Notes under the pieces: model-generated
Told to the model about the DNA's origin: nothing
What the model saw: only the letters and a program-made list of their open reading frames with translations
Databases searched by the model: none
Made by a program: the position numbers and the translations under genes
Assembly: GCA_020723665.1 (NCBI GenBank)
Contig: DYIL01000001.1
Coordinates: forward strand, 186,001-250,000
Source: Methyloversatilis universalis
Lineage (GTDB): Bacteria > Pseudomonadota > Gammaproteobacteria > Methylococcales > Methylococcaceae
DNA length: 64,000 nucleotides
Reading direction: 5' to 3'
In this document: positions 49,945-60,752 of the stretch, piece by piece
How positions within the stretch are numbered: the first letter of the stretch is position 1
How the letters are laid out: the number at the start of each line of letters is the position of its first letter

Positions 49945-50491
49945 TACAAAGAGCTCCTCTGAGAGTCATTGGAACAACTACCCCTAGCGGACACGACTAT
50001 CTGACGCCGTCGCAACTCTAGTATTCGATCGAACCTCGCTCCGCTCCGCCGGAATAAAATGGGACGTTGCGCCCGTACTGCCCGTTAGGGACCCGGCGAA
50101 AATCGCTGGCTCCCGATTTTCAGCCTTTTTGCCGGGTCATGCAACGCGGAGACACCGGCAAAATCACAAAGCGGCCGCTCGCCATGACATGCCCGAAGAC
50201 AGATCTCTTGGGAGGAACGCGCCGCTAAGGAGCACTTGGAAGTCTACGAAAGAGAAAACCTTTCTAAAGCCGGAGCCATCCTATCCGGCTGGTTGATCGG
50301 AGCCCCTCGCCAACATAGACGAAAACTGAACACAAGATATGCAGCACGACCGTCATCCGACCCGAATTGAATTGCAAGCTTGCAAGCGGCAGCCGCCCCA
50401 AGCTCACGCCCACTGGCGGCAGTCGTAAGGAGCGAGACCAACATCGACCCGAACTTAGATCGGTTGTTGGATTGAATTATGGTCCGTGGAA

Positions 50492-50535
50492 GCGGGCTTT
50501 ACCAGCGATCAAACCACTCCCCAGGTAAAGCCCGC
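50492..50535. repeat. perfect 12-bp inverted repeat, 20-nt spacer
   Basis: GCGGGCTTTACC ... GGTAAAGCCCGC. Confidence 0.75.
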
Positions 50536-50605
50536 TCTCCCATGATAAAGCCTTTTTCAATCAACCGTTACGCGCGAACGGAAACCGCCGTAGGAAATGC
50601 ATCCC

Positions 50606-51088
50606 TCAACCATCATATTCCTCGACAGTCACTTGAGTTCCGTCCGCCGAAATAAAGACCTCGATATTCTCGTTAGCTTCGTCCCGCCCCTCGAATTCAT
50701 ATCCTGAGGAACCAACTCCCTTGCTGACCGATTCGATCTTTTCTGGTTTGAAGTTGGGTAATCTCGCTTTCAGAGCTTCCCGGACCACAATGGGAACCTC
50801 TTCCAGTGGAATTTCGGTTTCGGCTTCCAGCAGCCTCGCCTCGGGAGTCACCTCGACCTCCACTTCGCGATTCGTTGAGTCACGCCCCTTCAGCTCGTAT
50901 ACGGCCTGGCTATTTTCGGTTTTTGTCTTGGCCGTTTTCCATTGGACTCCAGGCAATGCCTTGTCAGCCGTGGCCCTTACCGCGGGTGGAACCTGATCCA
51001 ACGGAACATCCTTCTCGGTTGAACCTCCAGAGCCGTCACAGCCGGCAAGAGCGGCAAGACACAATGAACCATAGATGAAAAACCTCAT
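50606..51088 (-). CDS. PepSY-like lipoprotein
   Basis: MRFFIYGSLCLAALAGCDGSGGS lipobox; two repeated PepSY-like units (VRATADKALPGVQW / VREALKARLPNFKPEKIESV). Confidence 0.7.
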   Translation of the reverse strand: MRFFIYGSLCLAALAGCDGSGGSTEKDVPLDQVPPAVRATADKALPGVQWKTAKTKTENSQAVYELKGRDSTNREVEVEVTPEARLLEAETEIPLEEVPIVVREALKARLPNFKPEKIESVSKGVGSSGYEFEGRDEANENIEVFISADGTQVTVEEYDG

Positions 51089-51281
51089 GATCTGAATCCT
51101 CCTGTCCTTAGGGAAGCTCTGAATAAACCTTCTCCCGCTGGGGCAAACCTGTGCTGAGCCTGCCGAAGGGCCGTGCTTCGCACGTTGGCGTTCGCTCCCG
51201 GCGAACGGGGGCACGCGCAAGCGCCGCTTGCGGCTCCCAACAGGGACAGTGCGGCGTGATTGGGTTGGGTGAGGGCCTTTT

Positions 51282-51376
51282 AGAGCCCATCCCAATAGAC
51301 CGTTCGCCCTGAGCCCTTCGACTTATCTCAGGACAGGCTTGTCGAAGGGTTTCTTAAGCCTATTGGGATGGGCTCT
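51282..51376. repeat. 95-bp MITE-like nested inverted repeat
   Basis: Perfect 17-bp termini AGAGCCCATCCCAATAG/CTATTGGGATGGGCTCT; inner 9-bp CCCTTCGAC (51314-51322)/GTCGAAGGG (51341-51349). Confidence 0.75.
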
Positions 51377-51701
51377 TAGATCCAATAGTTGCACTGTTCG
51401 CTTTTCCCACTGGAAACTTAATCAGAGCTTCCTTAGGATACGTGCGGCCCATCGGTTTGCCGTTTTGGGCGCCATCCAACTAGAGTTCGACTGTATCCGC
51501 ACCCGCGAAGCGATATAAGCAGCAGGTGAAAGTTTGGTCAATTGGGACAAATCCCTATCGCCGACAAGTTGACCTCCCATCCGAAGACCGCGCCAGACTC
51601 AAACCGGCATCTCGCCTGAATCCCTTGGACTGTCCGGAATCTCGCCTTAAGCTACGCCGCACCTTAGTTAACCAGTTGATCGCTCCCTTTGTTTAGCAGA
51701 G

Positions 51702-53003
51702 GTGACCATGACTATAAAACGATGGCCGTTGTCCTTACGCGTACTGATGGCCGTCGCATTGGGTGCATTGCTCGGCGTTATCGGAGGCAATGAGGCCTAT
51801 CTTTGGGGACTTCGGAACGAGCACCTCGGGCAAATCGGAATGCTCGCGATCCGGTTGCTGAAAGCGTTGGCCGTGCCCCTCATTCTTTTCGCGATTCTCG
51901 AAGCCTTTGTTCGGACTCCGATTTCCGCGAGAAGCGGAGGACGGCTGGTCACGATTTGTCTTATCAATGTGTCGATGGCTTGCGCCATCGGACTGCTGCT
52001 GATGAATACGATCGAACCGGGGTTGGCCTGGCGGGACCGAATCGGGCAACTTACCGATCGAGTCTCAGAAAACCCCACGCTCGCGAGCCCGAGATCGGCA
52101 CCGGCTGCGTCTCTCAACCCGCTGCAGAACCTCGGCGCCTATATCCCTCAAAGCCTGATCGAACCGCTCGCAAGCAATAACGTGATCTCGGTCGTCCTGC
52201 TCGCCTTGCTGTTCGGCGCCGCCCTGCGGTGGTTTAAAGATCGCCAGGGCGAGGATGATGTAGCAGACATCCGGCCGTTGGAAGGTTTTGTGTCGTCGGC
52301 CTATCAGGTCTTAACCAAGGTGCTTACTTGGGTCGTCGAAGTCGTTCCGTTCGCGGTATTCGGTCTCGTGGCGCAGGTCGTCGGAAAAACGGGGCTAGAA
52401 ATTTTTGCCGATCTGGGCGGGTTTCTCGGCGTCATAACGCTCGGCCTCGGCCTTCATGGTCTCGTTTATTACCCACTGGCGGCGTGGCTGGGAGGCGGAA
52501 AATCGCCGCGCGTTTATCTGAAACAAGGGGCAGATGCCATTATGACCGGCTTGTCCGCGAACAGCAGTTTGGCGGCCATGCCGGTTACCTTGCGCTGTCT
52601 GCGAAACATCGGCGTCTCGGATTCGTCCGCACGTATCGCTGTCTGTGCCGGTACGAATCTCAACAACGACGGCATCACGCTGTATGAGGCCATGGCCGCT
52701 CTGTTCCTGGCACAGGCTTTGGGCTATGAACTCGGGGCCGGCCAGCAAGCCATCATCGTACTTTCCGCGCTCATGGCCGGTATCGGCGTCGCTGGGATTC
52801 CTGAAGCGGGATTGATCATTTTGCCGCTGGTACTGAGCGCGTCCGGCTTGCCGGAAGTTGTGGTAGCCGCCGCGATACCACTCATCGCGCCGGTCGATTG
52901 GATTCTTGCGCGCATGCGATCCGGCGTGAACGTGCTCGCCGATATGCTTGTCGCGATCTTGCTCGATGCTTGGGAGAGGCGCGGATCGAGTGGCAAGGCG
53001 TAG
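51702..53003 (+). CDS. dicarboxylate/amino acid:cation symporter
   Basis: GLSANSSLAAMPVTLRCLRNIGVSDSSARIAVCAGTNLNNDGITLYEAMAALFLAQ. Confidence 0.88.
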   Translation: MTMTIKRWPLSLRVLMAVALGALLGVIGGNEAYLWGLRNEHLGQIGMLAIRLLKALAVPLILFAILEAFVRTPISARSGGRLVTICLINVSMACAIGLLLMNTIEPGLAWRDRIGQLTDRVSENPTLASPRSAPAASLNPLQNLGAYIPQSLIEPLASNNVISVVLLALLFGAALRWFKDRQGEDDVADIRPLEGFVSSAYQVLTKVLTWVVEVVPFAVFGLVAQVVGKTGLEIFADLGGFLGVITLGLGLHGLVYYPLAAWLGGGKSPRVYLKQGADAIMTGLSANSSLAAMPVTLRCLRNIGVSDSSARIAVCAGTNLNNDGITLYEAMAALFLAQALGYELGAGQQAIIVLSALMAGIGVAGIPEAGLIILPLVLSASGLPEVVVAAAIPLIAPVDWILARMRSGVNVLADMLVAILLDAWERRGSSGKA

Positions 53004-53049
53004 CCTAAGGTCGACGGCCACGCCTTGGCTTAAGCAGGTTGGAGCGGCG

Positions 53050-54468
53050 TCAGCCGTTGATCCAGTAGTGGGTTAAAATGCTCGCGGCATAACCGGCGAT
53101 AATGGCCGGCGTCCAACGAAGATGACTGAAAAAGGTGTACATTCCGCGCGATGTCCCCATGAGAGCCACGCCCGCCGCCGAACCGATGGACAGCATGGTC
53201 CCGCCTACGCCGGCCGTCAGAGTCACCAGCATCCACTGATAGACATCCATGTCCGGATTCATGTTCAGCACCGCAAACATGACCGGAATATTGTCGACGA
53301 TAGCCGAAAGTATGCCGATCAGAATATTGGCCGTCGTCGCGCCTAGCCCTTCGTACATCGCTTCGGAAACCAGTTCCAGATAGCCGATATAACCCAAACC
53401 GCCGACTGCAAAGACCACGCCGAAGAAGAACAGCAGGGTATCCCACTCCGCATCGCGGACATTGGCGAATACGTCGAACCGCCCGTTGTCGGCGCTGTAC
53501 AGCAGCTTCAAGCGGTAGCCGTAGAACATCAAAAAGGAAAGGCCCACCATCATCCCCAGGAACGGCGGAAGATGCAGAAACTGCTTGAAGCTGACGGCGG
53601 TCATGATCGTGAGTGCGAACAAGCCGCAAATGACCAATGCGCCCTCCTTCATCTTGACCCGCTCTTCCTCGGGGAAACTCGGCGCCTCGTCCGGAATGGC
53701 GAAATGCATGGCCGCGGCCGGCACAGCGAAGTTCACCACCGACGGAATGAACAGCATGAAAAAGTCGAAAAACTCGGCCTTCCCTGCCTGCCAGACCATC
53801 AGGGTAGTAATATCGCCGAATGGACTGAATGCACCTCCCGCGTTGGCAGCGCTTACCAGGTTTATGAATCCCAAGGCCACGAAACGCGGACTGTTGGCGC
53901 CGACGGCCATCACCACGGCCCCGACCAGTAGGGCCGACGTCAGGTTATCGGCCACCGAAGAGAGGAAGAAGGTGATCACGCCGGTTATCCAAAAGAGTTT
54001 TCGGTAACCGAATTTGCGGCTCACCAGCCAGGAACGGAGGGCCTCGAATACATTTCGCTCGGCCATGGCATTGATGTAGGTCATGGCGACCAGCAGGAAC
54101 AGAAACAGCTCGGCGTACTCGCGTAAATCATGCTCGAACGCCTTGTGCACCTTCTCCACCGGAACGCCATTGTCGGCGGCCATATAAGCCACGTGCGCCC
54201 AAATGATCCCGGCGGCGAGGATGACTGGTTTCGACTTGCGCAAGTGAGTGAACTCTTCGGTCATTACGAAAGCGTACGCAATGATGAAGACCAAAACGCA
54301 ATAAAGACCCCGATGCGTACCGGTCAGTCCCAAAACTTCCGATTCCTCGGCTGATGCCATGCCGGGTAACAGAAATAGCAACGAGAGTAAAACGAATGCC
54401 CGTAACAAAGGTAAGCCCTCTTCTGTGTTTTTTCGAAAAACGTTTGCGCCGCTGCTGTCAAGCAGCAC
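53050..54468 (-). CDS. nhaD: Na+/H+ antiporter NhaD-like
   Basis: SSVADNLTSALLVGAVVMAVGANSPRFVALGFINLVSAANAGGAFSPFGDITTLMVWQAGK. Confidence 0.88.
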   Translation of the reverse strand: MLLDSSGANVFRKNTEEGLPLLRAFVLLSLLFLLPGMASAEESEVLGLTGTHRGLYCVLVFIIAYAFVMTEEFTHLRKSKPVILAAGIIWAHVAYMAADNGVPVEKVHKAFEHDLREYAELFLFLLVAMTYINAMAERNVFEALRSWLVSRKFGYRKLFWITGVITFFLSSVADNLTSALLVGAVVMAVGANSPRFVALGFINLVSAANAGGAFSPFGDITTLMVWQAGKAEFFDFFMLFIPSVVNFAVPAAAMHFAIPDEAPSFPEEERVKMKEGALVICGLFALTIMTAVSFKQFLHLPPFLGMMVGLSFLMFYGYRLKLLYSADNGRFDVFANVRDAEWDTLLFFFGVVFAVGGLGYIGYLELVSEAMYEGLGATTANILIGILSAIVDNIPVMFAVLNMNPDMDVYQWMLVTLTAGVGGTMLSIGSAAGVALMGTSRGMYTFFSHLRWTPAIIAGYAASILTHYWING

Positions 54469-54718
54469 GACCCCCAGTCAAAAATGCCGATCATTATATA
54501 TAAGGACGGGTTGACGAATGAATAAAAAAGTTCTTACGTGCCTCGTCACCGGCCGCTCGCGACACGAGCCCGGCGTTTACATGCCATGTCGATATGCAGT
54601 AAAGTCATAGATATATCCGGTTTTATTATTTTTTCCTATTAATCGCCCTATGCTATAGTTTTGCCCCACTGAATCACTCAGGCTTTTCTCTCCCCAGGCG
54701 GACGGATTTCTTCCATAT

Positions 54719-56368
54719 ATGTACCAATACGACGATTACGACCAGACTCTAGTGAATGAGCGTGCCGCTCAATTCAAGAGTCAGACGGAACGGTTCTTGA
54801 AGGGAGAACTCAGCGAAGACCAGTTTCGACCTCTTCGCTTGATGAATGGCTTGTACATCCAAAGACATGCGCCGATGTTGCGCATCGCCGTTCCGTACGG
54901 CCTGCTCTCGTCGCGCCAACTCCGTATGCTGGCTCATATCGCGCGGACTTACGACAAGGGATACGGTCATTTCACTACGCGACAGAACATCCAGTTCAAT
55001 TGGCCGAAACTCGAAGATGTACCGACTATTCTCAGCGAACTTGCGACGGTACAGATGCATGCCATTCAAACTAGCGGTAACTGCATCCGTAACGTTACCA
55101 GCGATCACCTTGCGGGAGTCTCCGGGGACGAACTCGAAGACCCTCGTCCTTATTGCGAAATCATCCGGCAGTGGTCCACGCTGCACCCAGAATTCAGTTA
55201 TCTGCCGCGCAAGTTCAAGATCGCCGTGAACGGCGCGTCCAACGATCGGGCCGCGATCCGGTTTCACGATATCGGTTTGCAACTTGTCAGAAACGACCAC
55301 GGCGAGATCGGTTTCGAAGTGTTGGTCGGCGGCGGTCTCGGGCGGACGCCGATCATCGGCGTGACGATCCGCCCCTTTCTTGAAAAAATCCACCTGCTCT
55401 CTTATTTGGAAGCGATTCTCCGCGTTTACAACCGGTTCGGCCGACGCGACAACAAGTTCAAGGCACGCATCAAGATTCTCGTCAAAGAACTGGGAAAGGA
55501 AAAATTTACCGAAATGGTCGAGACCGAGTGGGCCGCGATCAAGGACCACTTGCTCCTGGATCTCGAGGAAATCGCGCGAATCAAGACGTTCTTCCAACCG
55601 CCTGCCTACGAGACTTTGGCCGACGATCCACTGTTGGCGGAAAAAACGGCTCAGGAGAGCCAGTTCGGCGCTTGGTTCCGCCATAACACTCATCCTCATA
55701 AAATGCCTGGCTATCGGGTTGTGTTCCTCTCTTTGAAAACACCCGGAAAACCGCCGGGAGACCTCAACGAAAGCCAAATGGATGCAATAGCGAATCTAGC
55801 CGACCGATACAGTTTCGGCGAAATACGTGTGACGCATACTCAGAATCTCGTTCTGGCCGACGTCAAACAGGCGGACTTATACGAACTATGGCAGCGGCTC
55901 AAGTCGTTGGAGCTGGCAGCACCGAATATCGGAACGGCGAGTGACATCATCTGCTGTCCCGGTCTCGACTTCTGCTCGCTCGCAAACGCAACGTCCATCC
56001 CTATTGCCAACGGAATTCAGCAGATTTTCGACAATTTGGATTATCTCTACGATCTCGGCGATATTCGGATCAATATCTCGGGTTGCATGAACGGCTGCGG
56101 ACACCATACCGTGGGCCATATCGGTATCTTGGGCGTCGATAAGAAAGGGGAAGAATGGTATCAGATCACCCTGGGCGGCTCGTCCGGCAAAGACGGCGCT
56201 CTCGGCGAACGTCTCGGCCCATCGGTAGCCAAGGACGAAATTTGCCATGCCGTGGAAGCCATTTTTCAAACGTATCGAGAGCAGCGCTTAGAAGACGAGG
56301 CGTTTCTCGAAACGGTTCGCCGTATCGGCATACGACCATTCCAGGAGCGAGTTTATGGAGATAATTAA
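54719..56368 (+). CDS. nitrite/sulfite reductase hemoprotein
   Basis: HFTTRQNIQFNWPKLEDVPTILSELATVQMHAIQTSGNCIRNVTSD...CCPGLDFCSLANA...NISGCMNGCGHHTVGHIG. Confidence 0.93.
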   Translation: MYQYDDYDQTLVNERAAQFKSQTERFLKGELSEDQFRPLRLMNGLYIQRHAPMLRIAVPYGLLSSRQLRMLAHIARTYDKGYGHFTTRQNIQFNWPKLEDVPTILSELATVQMHAIQTSGNCIRNVTSDHLAGVSGDELEDPRPYCEIIRQWSTLHPEFSYLPRKFKIAVNGASNDRAAIRFHDIGLQLVRNDHGEIGFEVLVGGGLGRTPIIGVTIRPFLEKIHLLSYLEAILRVYNRFGRRDNKFKARIKILVKELGKEKFTEMVETEWAAIKDHLLLDLEEIARIKTFFQPPAYETLADDPLLAEKTAQESQFGAWFRHNTHPHKMPGYRVVFLSLKTPGKPPGDLNESQMDAIANLADRYSFGEIRVTHTQNLVLADVKQADLYELWQRLKSLELAAPNIGTASDIICCPGLDFCSLANATSIPIANGIQQIFDNLDYLYDLGDIRINISGCMNGCGHHTVGHIGILGVDKKGEEWYQITLGGSSGKDGALGERLGPSVAKDEICHAVEAIFQTYREQRLEDEAFLETVRRIGIRPFQERVYGDN

Positions 56369-56837
56369 AGACGGCCAGATCGTCGCGAACGACTGGCGGC
56401 ATTTAGGCGACGATGAAGCGTTGCCGGAACAGGCTATCACGATTTCGCTCCCGCGCTGGAAGAATGAGAAGGATCGGCTACTTTCCTTAGGCGTTCCCTT
56501 GGGATTACGTCTTAACAGCGACGACCCGATCGAGGAAATCGTAGACGACCTTAAGTATTTCTCGATGATCGTCCTGGAATTTCGCCAGTTCACCGATGGC
56601 CGAAGCTTCTCTCTGGCTCGGCTCTTACGTGAACGTTACGGTTTTGATGGCGAAATCCGCGCTCGCGGAGACTTCATCAGAGACCAGGTGTTTTTTCTGA
56701 GTCGTGTAGGCGTAAACGCTTTCGAGCCGAAAGGCCCCCAGAATTTGCAGGAAATGCTGCCGGCACTGCAGGAGTTCACGGTGAAATATCAAGCCGCCGC
56801 AGACGTCAAAGAACCGCTTTATCGGCGGCGCAAGTAA
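56355..56837 (+). CDS. DUF934 family protein
   Basis: LRLNSDDPIEEIVDDLKYFSMIVLEFRQFTDGRSFSLARLLRERYGFDGEIRARGDFIRDQVFFLSRVGVNAFE; overlaps sulfite reductase. Confidence 0.9.
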   Translation: MEIIKDGQIVANDWRHLGDDEALPEQAITISLPRWKNEKDRLLSLGVPLGLRLNSDDPIEEIVDDLKYFSMIVLEFRQFTDGRSFSLARLLRERYGFDGEIRARGDFIRDQVFFLSRVGVNAFEPKGPQNLQEMLPALQEFTVKYQAAADVKEPLYRRRK

Positions 56838-56839
56838 CG

Positions 56840-57310
56840 CGAGGATGCCTTGGACTACGCGTGGTTCCATAACCACCGACACGCGGAAGCGATGGTGTCG
56901 GAAACAGTGGCTTGCGGTTCGGCATACCAGGCCGTGCGGCGCATACACACCGGCCCGGTCGAGAACAGATGTTGCGCCAGCAAGGCCACGATGAGCTTAC
57001 AGTCCCAACACCAAGGCGTGGTCCGGGCAGTGGCTTGGTCCGACCATGGGCGCTGGGTTTCCAGGCCGAGGTAGGCACGAGCTTTTTCGAAAGTGACTCC
57101 CCGCTGCCAGCGCTGCACGAAACCCTCGAAAATGAACGGCGGCGTGGCACGCCCCTCCGTGCATAGCCGGGCCTAAGTTTCGAATTGCCTCAGCGGATCG
57201 TGAATCAAGACCCAGCGCAGGGCGATCACCGGCCTGCCGGCGAGGTACCACACAGCCGTGGCGCTGGCGAGTTCGGCTTGGCGGTTGGGTTCGCCGTATC
57301 AGAAGGGAAT
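56840..57310 (-). pseudogene. degraded DDE-type transposase remnant
   Basis: Minus strand: YGEPNRQAELASATAVWYLAGRPVIALRWVLIHDPLRQFET*ARLCTEGRATPPFIFEGFVQRWQRGVTFEKARAYLGLETQRPWSDQATARTTP; in-frame stop, truncated. Confidence 0.7.
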
Positions 57311-57460
57311 GGCCCAATGCCCCTCTCGTCCCCGAGCAGTCGTCAATAGACGGCGTCGAAAAGAGATCTCACCTGCACGGAGCGCCCCGCCTCCATTTTG
57401 CGCTTTGATACCTTTGTAACCTCCTGTCAAGAACGTGGTGCGGGCTTCAGCCCCGAAGCA

Positions 57461-58180
57461 TTACTGATCTCTAATATGTTCTCTGAGACGCCGAAATTCG
57501 TATGAATCCTGGACTCCAGGCGCGTTGGGGCGAAAATGTCTCAAGCGATTTTGGAGAGCAAACACGCGCTCGTTCTCCGGCCGTCCCAAGCCGGAACCGG
57601 AATGGGCCGGGAGGCGCTTGGCGACTTCGAGCATGGCGCGCGGATCGAGTCCGGCATCCCGCAAAATATCGACCGCGTACTGGTCGGCCTCCAGTTCTTT
57701 TCTAGGGTCGATGACCTGTACCAATGTCCCTACCTCGTCTCGGCGTACGGCCGAGGAATCGTAGCGCCCATGGCTCGGCGGATCCGGCTCGCAAAAATGA
57801 CCGGCGAGTTGATGACCGATTTCATGGGCCAGGATCGCGGCCAGTTCGGATTCGTTTCGGGCGAAGCGGAGCGCACCGTCGGCGATGTAAACGAAACCGG
57901 AGCCGATGGAAAAGGCATACGGCGAACGGTCACGCAGTACGGTAAATCGCCAGGGAATGGCGCGCCCCGTCAGCGAAGTGCGACCGAGGCGCTCGCCCAG
58001 GGACTGGATATAGCGGGAAAGTTCGTCGTTGCTCGGGCGCTGCGGCCATTCACGATCGATGCGCCGAGCCGTTTCCCGAGACCGAGATTGCTCGCTCTGG
58101 CACGGCCCATAGGCTTGTGCGGCGCTGGCACAGGCGAACAGCACCGCAGCGATAGCCGCGCTTTGCCGTCGATTACTCAT
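57461..58180 (-). CDS. M48-family metalloprotease
   Basis: LAAILAHEIGHQLAGHF (HExxH) and ELEADQYAVDILRDAGLDP. Confidence 0.88.
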   Translation of the reverse strand: MSNRRQSAAIAAVLFACASAAQAYGPCQSEQSRSRETARRIDREWPQRPSNDELSRYIQSLGERLGRTSLTGRAIPWRFTVLRDRSPYAFSIGSGFVYIADGALRFARNESELAAILAHEIGHQLAGHFCEPDPPSHGRYDSSAVRRDEVGTLVQVIDPRKELEADQYAVDILRDAGLDPRAMLEVAKRLPAHSGSGLGRPENERVFALQNRLRHFRPNAPGVQDSYEFRRLREHIRDQ

Positions 58181-58198
58181 ACACGCCCGAAGCGCGGG

Positions 58199-58816
58199 TC
58201 AGCTCGGAGTGATGATGAAAACGGACTCGTCGGTGTCGTAGCTGCTGCCGGTTTGCACCTTGTGCTCCACCACGTAGGTGCCCGGCTGGGCATTGCTCGG
58301 GATGGCGATGCTGGCGGTGGCTTCCCAGCCTCCGCCGTTCCGCTTGACGTTTTGCGGCGGGATTTCCGAAAGCACCTTGCCGTCTTTCTTGAGTACCCAG
58401 CTTTCGCTGACGTCCGCCTGCGTCATACCCTGGGGCAGCATGACCGAATAATCGGTAACCACGCGAACCTGCTCACCTGCTCTGATCTGAGCGGGTGAAC
58501 TGGAGCCCTTCCGCACCTTGACCAGAGGACTCGCAACCCTTTCGGAGATACCATAAATCTCGCGCTCGTCAGCCTCCGAACGCACCTGAGTGGAATTGTA
58601 TTCCACGAGTTTCGCGGTGGCCCACCCCAAAGCCGCGCCCGCGGCAGCGCCCACCAAGGCGCCTTTCCAATCGCCCCCGATCGCCGCGCCGGTGGCCGCT
58701 CCAACCACAGCACCGGCAAGCGATCCCAGGAGTTGGCCGTTCCCGCCCTGGTTGGCGCAGCCGGCCGCGAGAGCGGCGCAGACCGTGATACTCAGTGTTT
58801 TCGATCTCGTATTCAT
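58199..58816 (-). CDS. glycine-zipper outer-membrane-like lipoprotein
   Basis: CAALAAGCANQGGNGQLLGSLAGAVVGAATGAAIGGDWKGALVGAAAGAALGWATAKLVEY. Confidence 0.8.
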   Translation of the reverse strand: MNTRSKTLSITVCAALAAGCANQGGNGQLLGSLAGAVVGAATGAAIGGDWKGALVGAAAGAALGWATAKLVEYNSTQVRSEADEREIYGISERVASPLVKVRKGSSSPAQIRAGEQVRVVTDYSVMLPQGMTQADVSESWVLKKDGKVLSEIPPQNVKRNGGGWEATASIAIPSNAQPGTYVVEHKVQTGSSYDTDESVFIITPS

Positions 58817-59087
58817 GTTTTTTCCTTATTCTTATGCGTCAGTAATCATAGACCCGAATGCCCACGAAGGAATTGAATCGCCCCCTCCACACGGCGGCCG
58901 ACACCCTTCGATCGAAAGTGTCGGTCAAAAGCCCATTCCCTTTGAACTTTCGACGACCTTAGATCGGGTCGAGGCGAATGCCCTATCGGAGTACCCCTTG
59001 GCGGACAAGCCTGGGTGAGGACCTATCCCGGCCGGTCCCGAAAACCCTTCGACCGCGCTCGGAGCGAACGGCGCATCGAGATAGCCT

Positions 59088-60752
59088 CTAAGGCGTCGTC
59101 TGGCGGGCACCCTCGTATTTCATGGCGCCGCTCCAATCCGGTTCGGACGCCGGAGCCTTGGGTTTCTCGGCGGGTCGCCGGGGTGTCTCCTGGGGCGGCT
59201 TGATGCTAGCCGATTTCGATTTCGGTTTCACGGGGGATTTGGGCGATACCGGCTTGGGCCGCTCGCGCGCAGGCGGCAGCATCTCGCGGCCCGGGATTTC
59301 TTTCGCTGCCGGAACGACCTCCTCGCTGGTGTGATCGACTTCCGACTTCGGTACGACAGCATCCGCCGCATCGGGCCGCGCCGCGGAAGTTTCGTCCGGG
59401 CGTGCGCGTTCCTGAGTTTTTGCGGTCGGCGGCGTCGTGATCGGAGGAGCCTGATGCTCCGGCGTCGGCGGAACCGTTACCGGAGTTTCGTCGAGGCGTT
59501 CGGCTTCTGGGGTCGTCGAAACCGGCGGAGCTTGCACTTCCGAAACTGGCGGCGTTACCGCAGGAGTCCGATCCTTCGACACATCCGGCGCGGCCGGCGC
59601 CTCGGTTGTCTGCGATAGCGGCTCCGGCTCGGGAACCGGTTCCTCAAGCCAAAGAAAAATCGCAGCGCCGCCGAGCAGCGCCATTACCAACAGAATCGCG
59701 GCGAGCGCTACCAGGTTCCGTTTCAGAAAATTCTGCTGACCGGCACCGGATGAGGCGCTGCGCCTGGGAACGGTCCTTTCCAGCTCTTCGAATACTCGGG
59801 CGAATTCGGCGACCGATTGCTGACGACGTTCCGGGTTGAGCTCCAGTGCGCGCAGGACGGCTTTATCCAGGACCGGCGGCACCTCTGGCAGAAACTTGGA
59901 CAAAGGTTCGAGTTTCTTGCCGGCCAACTGCGCATTGATGGCCGGCGGATGAACGCCGGTGAGCAGGAAATAAATCGTGGCGCCCAGCGAGTAAATGTCG
60001 GAGCGCTGGTTGGTCCCGGCGCCCGTGATTTGCTCCGGCGCGCTGAAACCGAAGGATACTGCTCGCCCCAATGTGCGTGTCGCCTCATCGGGGTTATCGA
60101 GCTTGGCGATGCCGAAGTCGATCAGCATCACGTGGTCCTGATCGTCCAGCAGAATATTGTCCGGTTTCAGATCGCGATGAATGATCGGCGGGTTCTGAGC
60201 GTGGAGAAAGCTCAATACCTTGCACAGCTGATGCGCCAGCGGAATCAGCGTCGGCAGAGGAATGCGCCCGCCCAAGCGCTTGCGTTCCGAACCCAAGGTG
60301 CGCGCGCCGCCGAACTCGAGCACCAGGTAAACCATGCCGTCCCGCACGGCGCGGTCGATGATATCGGGGATGGAGGGATGATCCAGGCGACTGAGCAGCG
60401 CGGCTTCCGCCTCGTCGAACAAAGGGAGGGGAATTTCCTTGAGCGCCCGCCGTTTACCGCTAAGCAGCAAGTCCTGCACCAGATAAGTCGTACCGAAGCC
60501 GCCCCTGCCCAGAACCGAGGCGATCCGATAGCGGTCCTGAACGACTTCGCCTTCGCGCCTCACCCAGCCCAAAACGCCGCGGACGCTGCCGCTGACGGTG
60601 ACGTCCAGATAAGCCATTTCGAAGCTACAAGCCGGGCAGCGATAACCGGTGCGGACCAGCTCATCCAACCGGGCCGGGTGACCGCATTTCGGGCAGAGGC
60701 GCACCGCCACCGTCTTATCGTCTTCGCTGCGGTCGCTAACCGGGGAACTCAT
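59088..60752 (-). CDS. Ser/Thr protein kinase with N-terminal zinc ribbon and TM/proline-rich C-terminus
   Basis: LCPKCGHPARLDELVRTGYRCPAC; YRIASVLGRGGFGTTYLV; IIHRDLKPDNILLDDQDHVMLIDFGIAK. Confidence 0.92.
   Translation of the reverse strand: MSSPVSDRSEDDKTVAVRLCPKCGHPARLDELVRTGYRCPACSFEMAYLDVTVSGSVRGVLGWVRREGEVVQDRYRIASVLGRGGFGTTYLVQDLLLSGKRRALKEIPLPLFDEAEAALLSRLDHPSIPDIIDRAVRDGMVYLVLEFGGARTLGSERKRLGGRIPLPTLIPLAHQLCKVLSFLHAQNPPIIHRDLKPDNILLDDQDHVMLIDFGIAKLDNPDEATRTLGRAVSFGFSAPEQITGAGTNQRSDIYSLGATIYFLLTGVHPPAINAQLAGKKLEPLSKFLPEVPPVLDKAVLRALELNPERRQQSVAEFARVFEELERTVPRRSASSGAGQQNFLKRNLVALAAILLVMALLGGAAIFLWLEEPVPEPEPLSQTTEAPAAPDVSKDRTPAVTPPVSEVQAPPVSTTPEAERLDETPVTVPPTPEHQAPPITTPPTAKTQERARPDETSAARPDAADAVVPKSEVDHTSEEVVPAAKEIPGREMLPPARERPKPVSPKSPVKPKSKSASIKPPQETPRRPAEKPKAPASEPDWSGAMKYEGARQTTP

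Noticed and set aside
56838-57450. Possible intact insertion sequence
   Set aside because: Transposase reading frame has an in-frame stop and is truncated; no terminal inverted repeats identified, so only a remnant is called.
57536-58498. 320-aa plus-strand ORF
   Set aside because: Antisense to M48 protease (HEIGH motif) and glycine-zipper gene.
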